64,000 nt of DNA, from assembly GCF_002973525.1 (NCBI RefSeq), contig NZ_PVEN01000004.1:124001-188000 (forward strand), read 5' to 3'. Both the position numbers and the translations under genes were made by a program. The notes beneath the pieces were generated by a model. That model was not told the DNA's origin. It worked only from the letters and a program-made list of their open reading frames with translations, and did no database searches. Of this stretch, positions 32,733-40,705 are shown piece by piece (position 1 is the first letter of the stretch; each line of letters starts with the position of its first letter). This DNA is from Paraburkholderia sp. BL21I4N1. GTDB taxonomy: Bacteria > Pseudomonadota > Gammaproteobacteria > Burkholderiales > Burkholderiaceae.

Positions 32733-33230
32733 TCACACCGAACGCATCCACACGTGCGGAATGTCGTCTTCGGTGTGAATGTCCGACACCGGCGTAAAGC
32801 CGAACGCGCCGTAGAAGCCTTGCAGATGCGCTTGCGCATGCAGGCGGATCGGCGTGCCGGGCCACTGCGCACGGATGTGCTCGAGCGAGCGTTCGAGCAT
32901 GGCATTGCCCAGTCCGATACCGCGAAATGGCGCCGTGGTCAGCACGCGGCCAATACGGATATCGCGGTCTTCGGCATCGGGTAGCAGCACACGCAGATAA
33001 CCCGCCAACGGTGGATAACGCTTTTCGCCGGGGCCGAACGCAAACAGGTGCCACGCATCCAGATCGAGCCCGTCGATGTCGCCATAGACGCAATTCTGCT
33101 CGACGACGAACACCGCGCTACGCGCCGCCAGCATCGCATAGACTTCGGCGCTGCTGAGCTCGCTGAACGCTTTCCAGCGCCATTCCAGTTGTGCCCGCCG
33201 CGTGGCGGCGGTGTCTTGCGGTTCGGTCAT
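32733..33230 (-). CDS. GNAT family N-acetyltransferase, ElaA-like
   Basis: A 165-aa acetyl-CoA-dependent acyltransferase; the substrate is unknown. ElaA-type features are FSELSSAEVYAMLAARSAVF, VVEQNCVYGDIDGLDL and, for acetyl-CoA binding, GRVLTTAPFRGIGLGNAML (R/Q-x-x-G-x-G/A loop). The end IRLHAQAHLQGFYGAFGF is also family-like. The start at ATG 33230 matches homologues; the longer frame adds 16 residues. It converges with the ctaG gene. Confidence 0.88.
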   Translation of the reverse strand: MTEPQDTAATRRAQLEWRWKAFSELSSAEVYAMLAARSAVFVVEQNCVYGDIDGLDLDAWHLFAFGPGEKRYPPLAGYLRVLLPDAEDRDIRIGRVLTTAPFRGIGLGNAMLERSLEHIRAQWPGTPIRLHAQAHLQGFYGAFGFTPVSDIHTEDDIPHVWMRSV

Positions 33231-33316
33231 GAAAATGCTTCGAAAAAGAACCGGCGGCGAGGCGCCGCGGCGATCCACGATTATGCCGCGCGCGGCGGCG
33301 CCATGCCATCGCGCGC

Positions 33317-34300
33317 TCAGTTGCGCTGCTGCGCGGTGCGTGCCTTCGACGCCTGTTTGTGGCTATACATCGCCGTATCCGCGGCCGCCAGCAATTCGGC
33401 AATCGACGCATGCTGCGCAGGCTCGTACTGAATCTGCCCGACGCTGAACCGGATCTGATAACCGCGCTTCTCTTCGGCATTGCGCGCGTCCAGCAGATGC
33501 TGGAGACGCTGCGTGACTGCGTGCGTTTCGGCGCTAGTCGAATGGGTCAGCAACGCGACGAATTCATCGCCGCCGAGCCGCCCGATCACGTCGCTCTCAC
33601 GCAGCGCCGTGCGCAGCACGTCGGCGAACGTGGTCAGTGCGCGGTCACCCTCGGCGTGGCCGTGGGTGTCGTTGATCTGCTTGAAGTCGTTGAGGTCGAA
33701 GAACAGCAGCGACGCCGGCTTCTCCAGCCGCTTGCAGACGTTCAACGCATGTTGCGCGAGCGCTTCGAAACCGCGCCGGTTGGACAGCAGCGTCAGGTCG
33801 TCGAGCGTGGCCAGCTGCACGGCGGCCAGCTCCTGCTCCGCCATGCGCGCCAGATCGCGCAGCAGTTCACGCTCTTCCTCGTCGAGACCTCGCGGCTTGA
33901 CGTCGATCAGGCAAAGCGTGCCGAGCTTGCTGCCGTTGGGCACCGTCAGCGGGCAGCCGGCATAGAAACGGATATTCGGGTTGTCGGTGACCAGCGGGTT
34001 GTCGTGAAAGCGCGCGTCGGCCAACGCATCGGGCACCAACATGATTTCGTCGCCGAGAATCGCGTGCCCGCAGAACGAGATGTCGCGCGATGTCTCGCTG
34101 GCCGTCAGGCCGACGCAGGACTTGAACCACTGACGGTCGGCGTCGACGAGGCTCACCAGCGCGATCGGCACGCCGAACAACCGCTTGGCGAGCCGCGTCA
34201 GGCGGTCGAACCGCTCTTCGGGCGACGTGTCGAGGATATGCAGCGCACGCAAGGTGTCGAGACGGGCGCTTTCATTGCTGGGCGTCGGTGGGACATGCAT
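33317..34300 (-). CDS. GAF-GGDEF diguanylate cyclase
   Basis: Probably makes cyclic-di-GMP in response to a small-molecule or redox signal. It has 327 aa from ATG 34300, with AGGAG 7 nt upstream. Residues about 20-160 form a GAF domain (VPIALVSLVDADRQWFKS, FCGHAIL, NIRFYAGCPLTVPNGSKLG). Residues about 165-325 form the GGDEF domain with DLTLLSNRRGFE, FFDLNDFKQIND and an intact active site GRLGGDEF. The inhibitory I-site RESD sits exactly five residues before GGDEF, so product feedback is expected. No membrane span is present, so the enzyme is cytosolic. Confidence 0.93.
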   Translation of the reverse strand: MHVPPTPSNESARLDTLRALHILDTSPEERFDRLTRLAKRLFGVPIALVSLVDADRQWFKSCVGLTASETSRDISFCGHAILGDEIMLVPDALADARFHDNPLVTDNPNIRFYAGCPLTVPNGSKLGTLCLIDVKPRGLDEEERELLRDLARMAEQELAAVQLATLDDLTLLSNRRGFEALAQHALNVCKRLEKPASLLFFDLNDFKQINDTHGHAEGDRALTTFADVLRTALRESDVIGRLGGDEFVALLTHSTSAETHAVTQRLQHLLDARNAEEKRGYQIRFSVGQIQYEPAQHASIAELLAAADTAMYSHKQASKARTAQQRN

Positions 34301-34495
34301 GTCGTGTCTCCTATGGCCGTTAGGTTGGCTGCGGTTGTTGGCACATACGGTATAGCGGCAAACGTCGGGACAAACCTTTGCGGCAAGGTTTCCAGTCGGA
34401 TTGAAAGCGGCCGGCGGAGTTCCGTCCAGTTGCGCTCGCGGCCGTGTTGCAGGCACCGCAAAGGGCGTCGTGACATGCGCCTGACGCGGATTTGA

Positions 34496-35254
34496 TCAGG
34501 CTGTGTCCAGCACCTGATCGACTGGCCGCGCGAGGCATTCGATCAGGTTGCCGGGCCCGCATAGATGCAACGCGCCGACCACTACCAAAGTGCGCTCGGG
34601 ACGCTCGATCAGCGGTATCAGACGCGCCGCCCACGCGCGATTACGCGCGTCGAGGATCGCCTCGCGGATGCCCGGCAGATTGAACATCGGCGATTCGACG
34701 GCGATGCGCTGCACGGCCGGCAGATCGCCGTTGATCCAGGCGGCATACATCTTCTCGAGCGTGCGCTGCGGTTCGGTGAGATCGGCCATCAACAGGTCGA
34801 GGGCCGCGCCGATCGCGTCGAGCGGAATCGAATCGAGCGACGCCGCGACTTCCTGCGAAGTCTCCAGATAGCGATACGGTTTGCCCTGGGCGAGCGCCGA
34901 GCGCAACAGACGCGGCTCGACGCCTTCGACCACTTGCTGGAACAGCGTCGGCGCGACGATCATCGCGGCCCACGGACGTAGCTCGGCGAGCGGCGCGAGC
35001 GGACCTTCGGTAGGCCAGAAGGCGTTGAGCCGCTGCCAGGCGTCGTCGGAAAGCAGCGGTCGCAGACGCTCGGCGCCGGCTAGCGGAGCGGCCTTCAGGA
35101 ACGGCAGGATCGTCGGCGCGTCGGACTCGAAAACGAGTGTTTCGGCCCAGTCGTAGGCCTCGGCGATCCATGGCGGCGTACGACGGCTCGTCGCGGGAAA
35201 AAGATGCATCGAACCGAGCAGACGCAGTTGGGTGCCGGTGAGTTGTAGATACAT
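34496..35254 (-). CDS. TraB/PrgY/GumN-family protein
   Basis: A 252-aa cytosolic-looking protein of the TraB/GumN fold, distantly related to Tiki-type metalloproteases. Family signatures are LLGSMHLFP near the N-terminus, WIAEAYDWAETLVFESD, and LVVVGALHLCGPGNLIECL near the C-terminus, with the paired GxxH motifs (GSMH, GALH). The biochemical role in bacteria is unclear. The start at ATG 35254 follows GAGG; the frame extends far upstream through a different ORF region and is not used. A small membrane protein gene is 47 nt upstream on the same strand. Confidence 0.8.
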   Translation of the reverse strand: MYLQLTGTQLRLLGSMHLFPATSRRTPPWIAEAYDWAETLVFESDAPTILPFLKAAPLAGAERLRPLLSDDAWQRLNAFWPTEGPLAPLAELRPWAAMIVAPTLFQQVVEGVEPRLLRSALAQGKPYRYLETSQEVAASLDSIPLDAIGAALDLLMADLTEPQRTLEKMYAAWINGDLPAVQRIAVESPMFNLPGIREAILDARNRAWAARLIPLIERPERTLVVVGALHLCGPGNLIECLARPVDQVLDTA

Positions 35255-35301
35255 GCAACCTCGGTGTGGACGGTCGATAACGCGGACGGCGAGCGCGCCG
35301 T

Positions 35302-35700
35302 TCAATCGGCGGCAGACAGCGCCGGACGCGCGCGGACGACGCCGCGCCAGGCGCTCCGGACGGTGGACAGGACGAATAGCAGAAAGACGATCTGCGACAG
35401 ATACAGGTCCATCCGGATCGGATGATGCAGCGCGAACCACGAATTGTGCGCCACATCCGTCACGATCACGGCGACGCAGAGTATCAGTCCCGCGACGGGC
35501 GCGACGAGTAGCAGTAGCGCGGTCAGCGGGTCGATGAACAGCAGCGAGGTCCAGTAGACGCGCGTGAGCGGCGCGGCGCCGCCGTAGTCCCACCAGAGAC
35601 CGTGAGTCAGCGCCACTTGCAGATGCGTCCAGGTGGCGCCGCACAGGCAGAGCGCGTAGATCACGCGGAGATGGAGGGAGCGGAGGTGGGGGGCTTGCAT
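35302..35700 (-). CDS. Uncharacterised four-span membrane protein (132 aa)
   Basis: A small hydrophobic protein of unknown family. Spans are near HLRVIYALCLCGATWTHLQ, LTRVYWTSLLFIDPLTALLL, VAGLILCVAVIVTDVAHNSW and LYLSQIVFLLFVLSTVRSAW. Histidines near span ends (THLQVALTHGLWWDY, FALHHPIRMD) are notable. It is on the same strand as, and 47 nt upstream of, the TraB-like gene, so the two are probably co-transcribed. Confidence 0.7.
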   Translation of the reverse strand: MQAPHLRSLHLRVIYALCLCGATWTHLQVALTHGLWWDYGGAAPLTRVYWTSLLFIDPLTALLLLVAPVAGLILCVAVIVTDVAHNSWFALHHPIRMDLYLSQIVFLLFVLSTVRSAWRGVVRARPALSAAD

Positions 35701-35787
35701 GGCATGGTTTCGAAGAAGATCTTCGCGTTTCGGCTACTTGCGCCACCGCGCTGGTGCACGGTAGTTAGCCCGGTGGGATGCTGTCGA

Positions 35788-36894
35788 TCAAGGCTCGGCC
35801 GGCACCGAAGGTGGTTTGCCAGACTCGAATGCCTGCTGGAACTTGGGCCAGAAAGCTTCGCCCCATTCGCGCATCTTTGCCAGATAGGCGACCTTATCCG
35901 GGAATCGCGGGGCGTTCGGCGCGTGCCAATCCGATTCGTGCGCGGAGAGTGCAGTGCCGGAGGATATCCCCTCCAACTCAGGATCGAACAGATACGACAC
36001 CTCGAGCATCCCCCACGTTTCAGCTCTGGTGAATCGGATGTCGACCAGGTCCTGCGGATAGGTCACGCCTTTTGCCGACAGGTCGCCGGCCGCCGCACGA
36101 TCAAGACCGCCAATTTTCACTGTGCGGTCCGCCCATTGCTGTAACGGAGGCGTGAAGTAGTTATTGATGAGCCAACAGGCCTGATGACCAGAGGGTGTTA
36201 CCGATTCAAGGAACAAATAGTTTAGGTCGGGATTGTTGTTCCTGCACCCGTTCGCGGCAGGAAAGCCCGCTCCTGGTTGCTCGCTGCTATGCAGCGCGAA
36301 CAGCCGAATTGCCCCAACGAGTTTCCTGTTTTCGATCCGCCCCAAAAAATATGCAACGCCCGATGCGCCGCGCAAGTGAATGCTGCTATTGGCGAGTACC
36401 GCCCACTGGCCGGGCGGGAGCGGCAGATTAAACCCTTCGACCGCGATCGATTGACGATAGGTGCGGCCGAGAAATGCACGATCGAGACCGGAAGGATCTT
36501 TGCTCGGCGCGTCGGGTGTGGCCATCGATATCTGTGCGGTGACAGGGGCCTTGGCCGCTGCGACCGTGGCAGCGCTGCTTTTCCGCGGATTCACCGCCTG
36601 CTTCTGAACTTGAACTGCATTGGCCGACGCCTGGACCGGTGCGGTCGCAACGGGTTTCACGGCGGACGCTGGGATGCCGGCCGCAGCGGTGCGCGTCACG
36701 GCGGCGTTTTGTTGCGAGTTATAAGCCACCGCCTCCGGCACCGGGGGCAACGGCTTGACGTCTACCACGCGCCACTTCGGCGGGAAGCAAACCACGGCAA
36801 GCGACAGCAGAACAGCGGCGGAAAAACACCAACGCCACAACGGGGCACGCCCCCACAGCGACGTGGGTTGTGCGTCAGCGAGATTCGAAGTCAT
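35788..36894 (-). CDS. Uncharacterised bitopic membrane protein, third gene of the Hsp100-like cassette
   Basis: I do not recognise this 368-aa protein. A single span (PLWRWCFSAAVLLSLAVVCF, about residues 18-37) follows a short N-terminus. Next comes an Ala/Val/Pro-rich linker (about 60-130), so most of the protein should be periplasmic. The folded C-terminal half contains PPGQWAVLANSSIHLRG, a Cys pair (AANGCRNNN and SGHQACWLINN) that could form a disulfide, and FRFTRAETWG-like segments. Its ATG overlaps the stop of the upstream ATPase gene by 4 nt (ATGA), which points to a joint function. The last 30 residues contain repeated aromatics (WGEAFWPKFQQAF). Confidence 0.75.
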   Translation of the reverse strand: MTSNLADAQPTSLWGRAPLWRWCFSAAVLLSLAVVCFPPKWRVVDVKPLPPVPEAVAYNSQQNAAVTRTAAAGIPASAVKPVATAPVQASANAVQVQKQAVNPRKSSAATVAAAKAPVTAQISMATPDAPSKDPSGLDRAFLGRTYRQSIAVEGFNLPLPPGQWAVLANSSIHLRGASGVAYFLGRIENRKLVGAIRLFALHSSEQPGAGFPAANGCRNNNPDLNYLFLESVTPSGHQACWLINNYFTPPLQQWADRTVKIGGLDRAAAGDLSAKGVTYPQDLVDIRFTRAETWGMLEVSYLFDPELEGISSGTALSAHESDWHAPNAPRFPDKVAYLAKMREWGEAFWPKFQQAFESGKPPSVPAEP

Positions 36895-38141
36895 CGTTCC
36901 GGCCTCGCAATCACGCCGCCCTCCGCCGCCAGGAGCGCGACCTTGGAGTGCCCGTGTTGCTTGGCGTCGATCAGTGTGTCTGCGAGAGACTCTTCAACGG
37001 CGCGCACGAGATCGCGTGATGAAGCCCCGGAGCCCAGTCGCTGCTGACGCCGCATCATATCGAGCAAAATATCCGGATCGATGCCTTCGTCCGCGACATC
37101 CAGGCCGTAGCTCTTGATCATCGCTTCGATTTCCAGCGCGGCGACCCGCGCGATATCCAGGCCTGACAGCGACTTGAAGACAAATATCCGGTCGATACGA
37201 TTTAGCACCTCAGGCGCGAAGCCTGCTTCGCGAAGTGCATTCGTCGATGCACGCCGCAGCTCGTCCGCATCGTTGGCGTATGTGGCGCTCAACGCCTGCA
37301 AATCGTCCGTTGCCGCATTCGTGGTCAGAACGAAGATGGCGCGCGTGGTTGAGATTTGCCGGCCGTCGGATGCTTCGGTGACGAATCCGTCGTTCCAGGC
37401 GGTGAGAAAGTTCTTGTGAATCTCAGGGTGAGCCTTCTCGATTTCATCAAGCAGCACAACCGCATCGGGCGTATCGCGCAATGCAGCGGTGAGCTTGCCG
37501 TACGTATTCGAACCGACGTAGCCTTTGGATGCCCCGAACAGCTGCGTAGCGGCATGAGCCCCGCTCGAAAACTGGGTCATGTCGAAGTGCAACAGACGGC
37601 GCTCCAATTCTGCCGCCAGACATTTGGCCAGATAAGTTTTGCCGGTGCCCGGCGGACCCGCCAGAATAAAAACGCCGACCGGCTTGTTACGCTGCCTGAG
37701 CGCCAGCCGGCGACGGATCTGCGCCGCCATATCCTCACACACGGCATCCTGACCGATGACTTTGCTCTTGAGCGAATCAGCGAGTTTCTCGGCGTCAATA
37801 ATCTGCGGCTCCGGCTCCTGAGCGAGTTTCTGTTCTAGCACGCGCCGATTGGTGAGTCTGTCAAGTGCGTCCATTAGCCACCCTTCTTTTTTGACACTCG
37901 AATTTTTACTTCGATGCCGATCATGAAAGAAACCCGCAAAGGTTACGAGCCATAACGAGGCTGCAACAGCGAACACGGCCCAAGCGTGGTCATGCAACGA
38001 CATCGAAACGGCATTTGTATAGCGATCGAGATGAGTACGATCAGGGCTGTGCTGGGACAGGAATTGGGCCGCCGCAACGCAAGCCATGACGACAAAAGCC
38101 AACGGCGCAAATTTCGCCGCAAGTGAATTCAACCAGCGCAT
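36891..38141 (-). CDS. Membrane-anchored single-ring Hsp100 (ClpB-D2-like) AAA+ ATPase
   Basis: A 416-aa protein with two N-terminal spans (about residues 12-29 and 54-72), a charged linker, then one AAA_2-type ATPase domain. Motifs are Walker A GPPGTGKT (162-169), pore loop SKGYVGSNTYGKL (Tyr208), Walker B VVLLDEIEKAH (228-238), sensor-1 TTN (273-275), Arg finger EVLNRID (Arg315) and a sensor-2 region GASSRDLVRAVEE. All residues for ATP hydrolysis and substrate threading appear intact, so it should be an unfoldase or remodelling motor held at the inner membrane. It lacks the Clp N-domain, the first ring, the ClpB middle domain and a ClpP-binding IGF loop that I can see. It overlaps both neighbours (TAATG and ATGA). 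Confidence 0.88.
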   Translation of the reverse strand: MRWLNSLAAKFAPLAFVVMACVAAAQFLSQHSPDRTHLDRYTNAVSMSLHDHAWAVFAVAASLWLVTFAGFFHDRHRSKNSSVKKEGWLMDALDRLTNRRVLEQKLAQEPEPQIIDAEKLADSLKSKVIGQDAVCEDMAAQIRRRLALRQRNKPVGVFILAGPPGTGKTYLAKCLAAELERRLLHFDMTQFSSGAHAATQLFGASKGYVGSNTYGKLTAALRDTPDAVVLLDEIEKAHPEIHKNFLTAWNDGFVTEASDGRQISTTRAIFVLTTNAATDDLQALSATYANDADELRRASTNALREAGFAPEVLNRIDRIFVFKSLSGLDIARVAALEIEAMIKSYGLDVADEGIDPDILLDMMRRQQRLGSGASSRDLVRAVEESLADTLIDAKQHGHSKVALLAAEGGVIARPER

Positions 38142-38923
38142 TATCGGGTCCTGACGTTCAAAGTCAGCACTTGGCCGACACTCATGACGGGCAAGACCGC
38201 CTGCGCGGCTCCCGAAGCCAGGCCCACGGTGATGCCGCCGCCGTCGCCATCTCTTAGGCCAGTGATGCGAATCTGTCCGCTTGCCGGGACCGGAACCGCA
38301 AACGTCACGCCGTGGTTAGTCAGTGTCACCGTGCGTGAATAGCCAGCGCTTTCAATGCGAACCACGTCTCCGTCCTCGACATCCGTGTCCCACAGACGGA
38401 CCCACGCGAGCGTCAACCGCGAGCCGTCGCCACTGGCTCCTGCTGCGGCTGGGGCTGGGGCTGCCAACGCGGCGCTGCTAGCTGGTGCAACATGATCTGC
38501 GACTTCTTGCACCGGCCTCGCATCCGGTTTAGCCAATTCTCTAGAAGCAGCAGGTGAACTGGCGTGCGAGTCAGCCGATTGCGTGGAGCGTGACGCTTCA
38601 ACTTCCCTGGTTATTTCTATCCGATTAGCTGGACTCAAATGCATCGCATCGATAGCGGCCGGAATATCGTTGGCTTCTACCTTGGATATCTGCAAAAACT
38701 GCATGGAATTGAAAGCTTCAGCGCGTGCGTTTCGATCCGAGTCGCTCACGGAGTCGCCGGAATAGGCCGCGAACAGAGTATTCCCCGACGTATAAAACGC
38801 CCCCGCCACGATTAGCCCCGATAACAACGCTGCCGCCAGAAAAGACTTCGCGAAGATCGAACTAAGTTTGGGCTCCGTATCCGCCTTCGAGCCGCGCTGA
38901 ACGTCTGGTTTTTCCAAGCCCAT
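38141..38923 (-). CDS. Uncharacterised bitopic membrane protein, first gene of the Hsp100-like cassette
   Basis: I do not recognise this 260-aa protein. It has a short cytosolic N-terminus, one span (SFLAAALLSGLIVAGAFY, about residues 28-45), an acidic stretch, a low-complexity Ala/Pro/Ser linker (about 115-165) and a C-terminal beta-rich domain of about 95 residues (LTLAWVRLWDTDVEDGDVV, YSRTVTLTNHGVTFAVPVP, GQIRITGLRDGDGGGITVG). That domain looks like an immunoglobulin- or C2-like beta sandwich. The start is set at ATG 38923; the frame continues to a GTG at 38935. The stop overlaps the ATG of the ATPase gene, so the pair is translationally coupled. Confidence 0.72.
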   Translation of the reverse strand: MGLEKPDVQRGSKADTEPKLSSIFAKSFLAAALLSGLIVAGAFYTSGNTLFAAYSGDSVSDSDRNARAEAFNSMQFLQISKVEANDIPAAIDAMHLSPANRIEITREVEASRSTQSADSHASSPAASRELAKPDARPVQEVADHVAPASSAALAAPAPAAAGASGDGSRLTLAWVRLWDTDVEDGDVVRIESAGYSRTVTLTNHGVTFAVPVPASGQIRITGLRDGDGGGITVGLASGAAQAVLPVMSVGQVLTLNVRTR

Positions 38924-39246
38924 TGGGACTATCACCCCGAAATATTATTCTGCGCAGAACCAGCAGTTTCCGCCTTACCGCCCTGCGACTTTGACCAGAG
39001 GATAGCTTGAATTGGAGATACTGTGAACTTGGATCGGAAACCCAAAGATCAAATTACGAAGTGCCAACAAAAACATCACTTCGCCGGTAATTATCAGTAA
39101 TCAGGCCCGACGTACCAACCTGAGTTAATGCCGCCTATTTTGACTTTTTTCGTGATACGTGCGGACGACTATGAAACACAGTTCAAAGTGAATTGAAAGC
39201 ATTTTGCATGCTTGACGGTCTGAACCGACTGCACGCCAGCGGTCGA
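38924..39246 (-). other. AT-rich spacer upstream of the Hsp100-like cassette
   Basis: These 323 nt contain no gene that I can support. By hand count 54 of 120 bases at 39061-39180 are G or C (45 percent), well below the flanking core genes. The cassette promoter should lie here, but no clear -35/-10 pair was found. The low GC supports a foreign or fast-evolving origin for this stretch. Confidence 0.55.
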
Positions 39247-39825
39247 TTAACGAGCGGCCTCAGAGATCACATCCGCGCCGCAGAGCATGCCGCGTAATTG
39301 CTCTGGCGTCGGTGATGTCAAGGCAGGGCCAGTGATGGAATAAGTCGACTGGTTCGATGAACTTATCACGTTGTGACTGCCGTTGATGGTGACTGTGGAG
39401 TTCTGTTTGCCCCAATTGAAGAACCACCTCATGCCTTCAGTAGCGTTTCGCTTAACCAGAATCCCGAACGTATCGTCATCGCCCGCGATGGTTTGATAGA
39501 CGGTATCGCCACGCGCCGAAACGCCAAGCGTCAAAGTCCGACCCTGCAGTCCTGCATTCGTTGCCGTTCCCGCCGCCAACACGTAGCAGCCGCTTCCAAT
39601 CGAGGCAGGGCCTTCGCCTTTTCGCTCGAAGGCCGTGATACGCCCGTCATGGTCAATTTCGACATATCCGTTGGTGAGGAGCTTACCGGTCTTGAAGGTG
39701 ATTGGATGGGCCGAACTGTAGACGCCAGCCAACGAAGAAACACTGTTTGGAGCGCTGCCTGTTTGTGCGCATCCCGCAACCGCCAGCGCAAGCAACGAAA
39801 TCATCGACGCCTGTTTTATTTCCAT
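39247..39825 (-). CDS. Uncharacterised lipoprotein (192 aa)
   Basis: An outer- or inner-membrane lipoprotein of unknown family. The ATG at 39825 follows AGGAG at 6 nt. The signal MEIKQASMISLLALAVAGCAQ has the lipobox AVAGC. The mature part is beta-strand-rich and Gly/Thr/Ser-rich (LAGVYSSAHPITFKTG, GYVEIDHDGRITAFER, STVTINGSHNVISSSNQ), with a lone Cys pair (SGCYVL and MLCGAD) that may form a disulfide. It lies upstream of, and on the same strand as, the Hsp100-like cassette, but 323 nt away, so co-transcription is uncertain. Confidence 0.72.
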   Translation of the reverse strand: MEIKQASMISLLALAVAGCAQTGSAPNSVSSLAGVYSSAHPITFKTGKLLTNGYVEIDHDGRITAFERKGEGPASIGSGCYVLAAGTATNAGLQGRTLTLGVSARGDTVYQTIAGDDDTFGILVKRNATEGMRWFFNWGKQNSTVTINGSHNVISSSNQSTYSITGPALTSPTPEQLRGMLCGADVISEAAR

Positions 39826-40084
39826 CAATTTCTCCTGCGACAGATCGTTCCGGGGAAGTTAGCGCGGCTATTGTATGGGATGCGGAACCGTTGTTGAGCG
39901 CCACGCGTCGACCACGAAATTGATCGTCGTTACGTGAGATATCGCAAACGCTATCCACGGCGGGGCCTGTCTCATCAGCACAGCAGCGTGCATCGCGCTA
40001 TCGAACATGCGTGACGTGAAAACAATTTGACAAGGACAACAAGGCAAGGCTCGACGAAGAAGCCTTTCACCAGAACGCACGCCG

Positions 40085-40117
40085 AAAAAAGAAAAGCCCC
40101 GACAAGTCGGGGCTTTT
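40085..40117 (-). terminator. Rho-independent terminator of the pgsA/tRNA transcript
   Basis: The stem AAAAGCCCCGAC / GTCGGGGCTTTT (12 bp, 2-nt loop plus closing pairs) is followed on the minus strand by TTTTC-TTTTTT. It lies 16 nt past the tRNA-Cys gene. The gap from here to the lipoprotein start (39826-40084) shows nothing else. Confidence 0.93.
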
Positions 40118-40132
40118 CTTTACATCAACTTC

Positions 40133-40206
40133 TGGAGGCGCGAGCCGGAGTCGAACCGGCCTAAACGGCTTTGCAGGCCGCTGCATAACCGCTTTGCTAT
40201 CGCGCC
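40133..40206 (-). tRNA. tRNA-Cys (GCA anticodon)
   Basis: On the minus strand GGCGCGA and TCGCGCC form the acceptor stem with discriminator T and encoded CCA. The anticodon stem-loop GCGGC-CTGCAAA-GCCGT gives GCA, and the T-arm is CCGGTTCGACTCCGG. It is the last of three tRNA genes downstream of pgsA, as glyW-cysT follow pgsA in E. coli. Confidence 0.96.
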
Positions 40207-40327
40207 GCAAGCGGACTGGAATCTAGCTGCAGATTCGCAGGTTTGTTTGTGGGCCACCGCTACAACCGGTGAGACTGAAACCTTCAGCCCATCAAACAAA
40301 AAGGGAAGCCTTGCTTCCCCTTATGTA

Positions 40328-40403
40328 TGGAGCGGGAGACGAGGCTCGAACTCGCGACCTCAACCTTGGCAAGGTTGCGCTCTACCAACTGAGCTACTCC
40401 CGC
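40328..40403 (-). tRNA. tRNA-Gly (GCC anticodon), copy 2
   Basis: On the minus strand GCGGGAG and CTCCCGC form the acceptor stem, with discriminator T and encoded CCA. The anticodon stem-loop CAACC-TTGCCAA-GGTTG gives GCC. The sequence is identical to the copy at 40468-40543. Confidence 0.97.
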
Positions 40404-40467
40404 ATTGAACTGCTTCACAACGCGCTGCACTTCTCACTTCGCCAAACAACGCATTGCTTCAAAAATT

Positions 40468-40543
40468 TGGAGCGGGAGACGAGGCTCGAACTCGCGACCT
40501 CAACCTTGGCAAGGTTGCGCTCTACCAACTGAGCTACTCCCGC
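40468..40543 (-). tRNA. tRNA-Gly (GCC anticodon), copy 1
   Basis: Same 76-nt sequence as the copy at 40328-40403, exactly 140 bp upstream on the minus strand, with encoded CCA and anticodon GCC. The two are a tandem duplication. Confidence 0.97.
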
Positions 40544-40705
40544 TTTGTGCTGCTATTGCCGTGCTTCTACTTCAATACTACCTTTAACTACTCTGCTACT
40601 TCCGCTGCTGCTTCGAACTGCGTGCATCGGAGAAACGAGATTATGGAGAATCGACTGAAACGTGTCAACCCCTTTTGCGAATGTCTTTTACTGAACAGAT
40701 TTCAC

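Noticed and set aside
36891..38141. The AAA+ gene as a type VI secretion ClpV or a ClpA/ClpB subunit
   Set aside because: It has one ATPase ring, two N-terminal membrane spans and no N-domain or middle domain, and no other type VI gene is nearby.
35700..40206. An integrative element using tRNA-Cys as attachment site
   Set aside because: No integrase gene and no second copy of the tRNA-Cys 3' end was found in the stretch; only composition and gene novelty suggest transfer.
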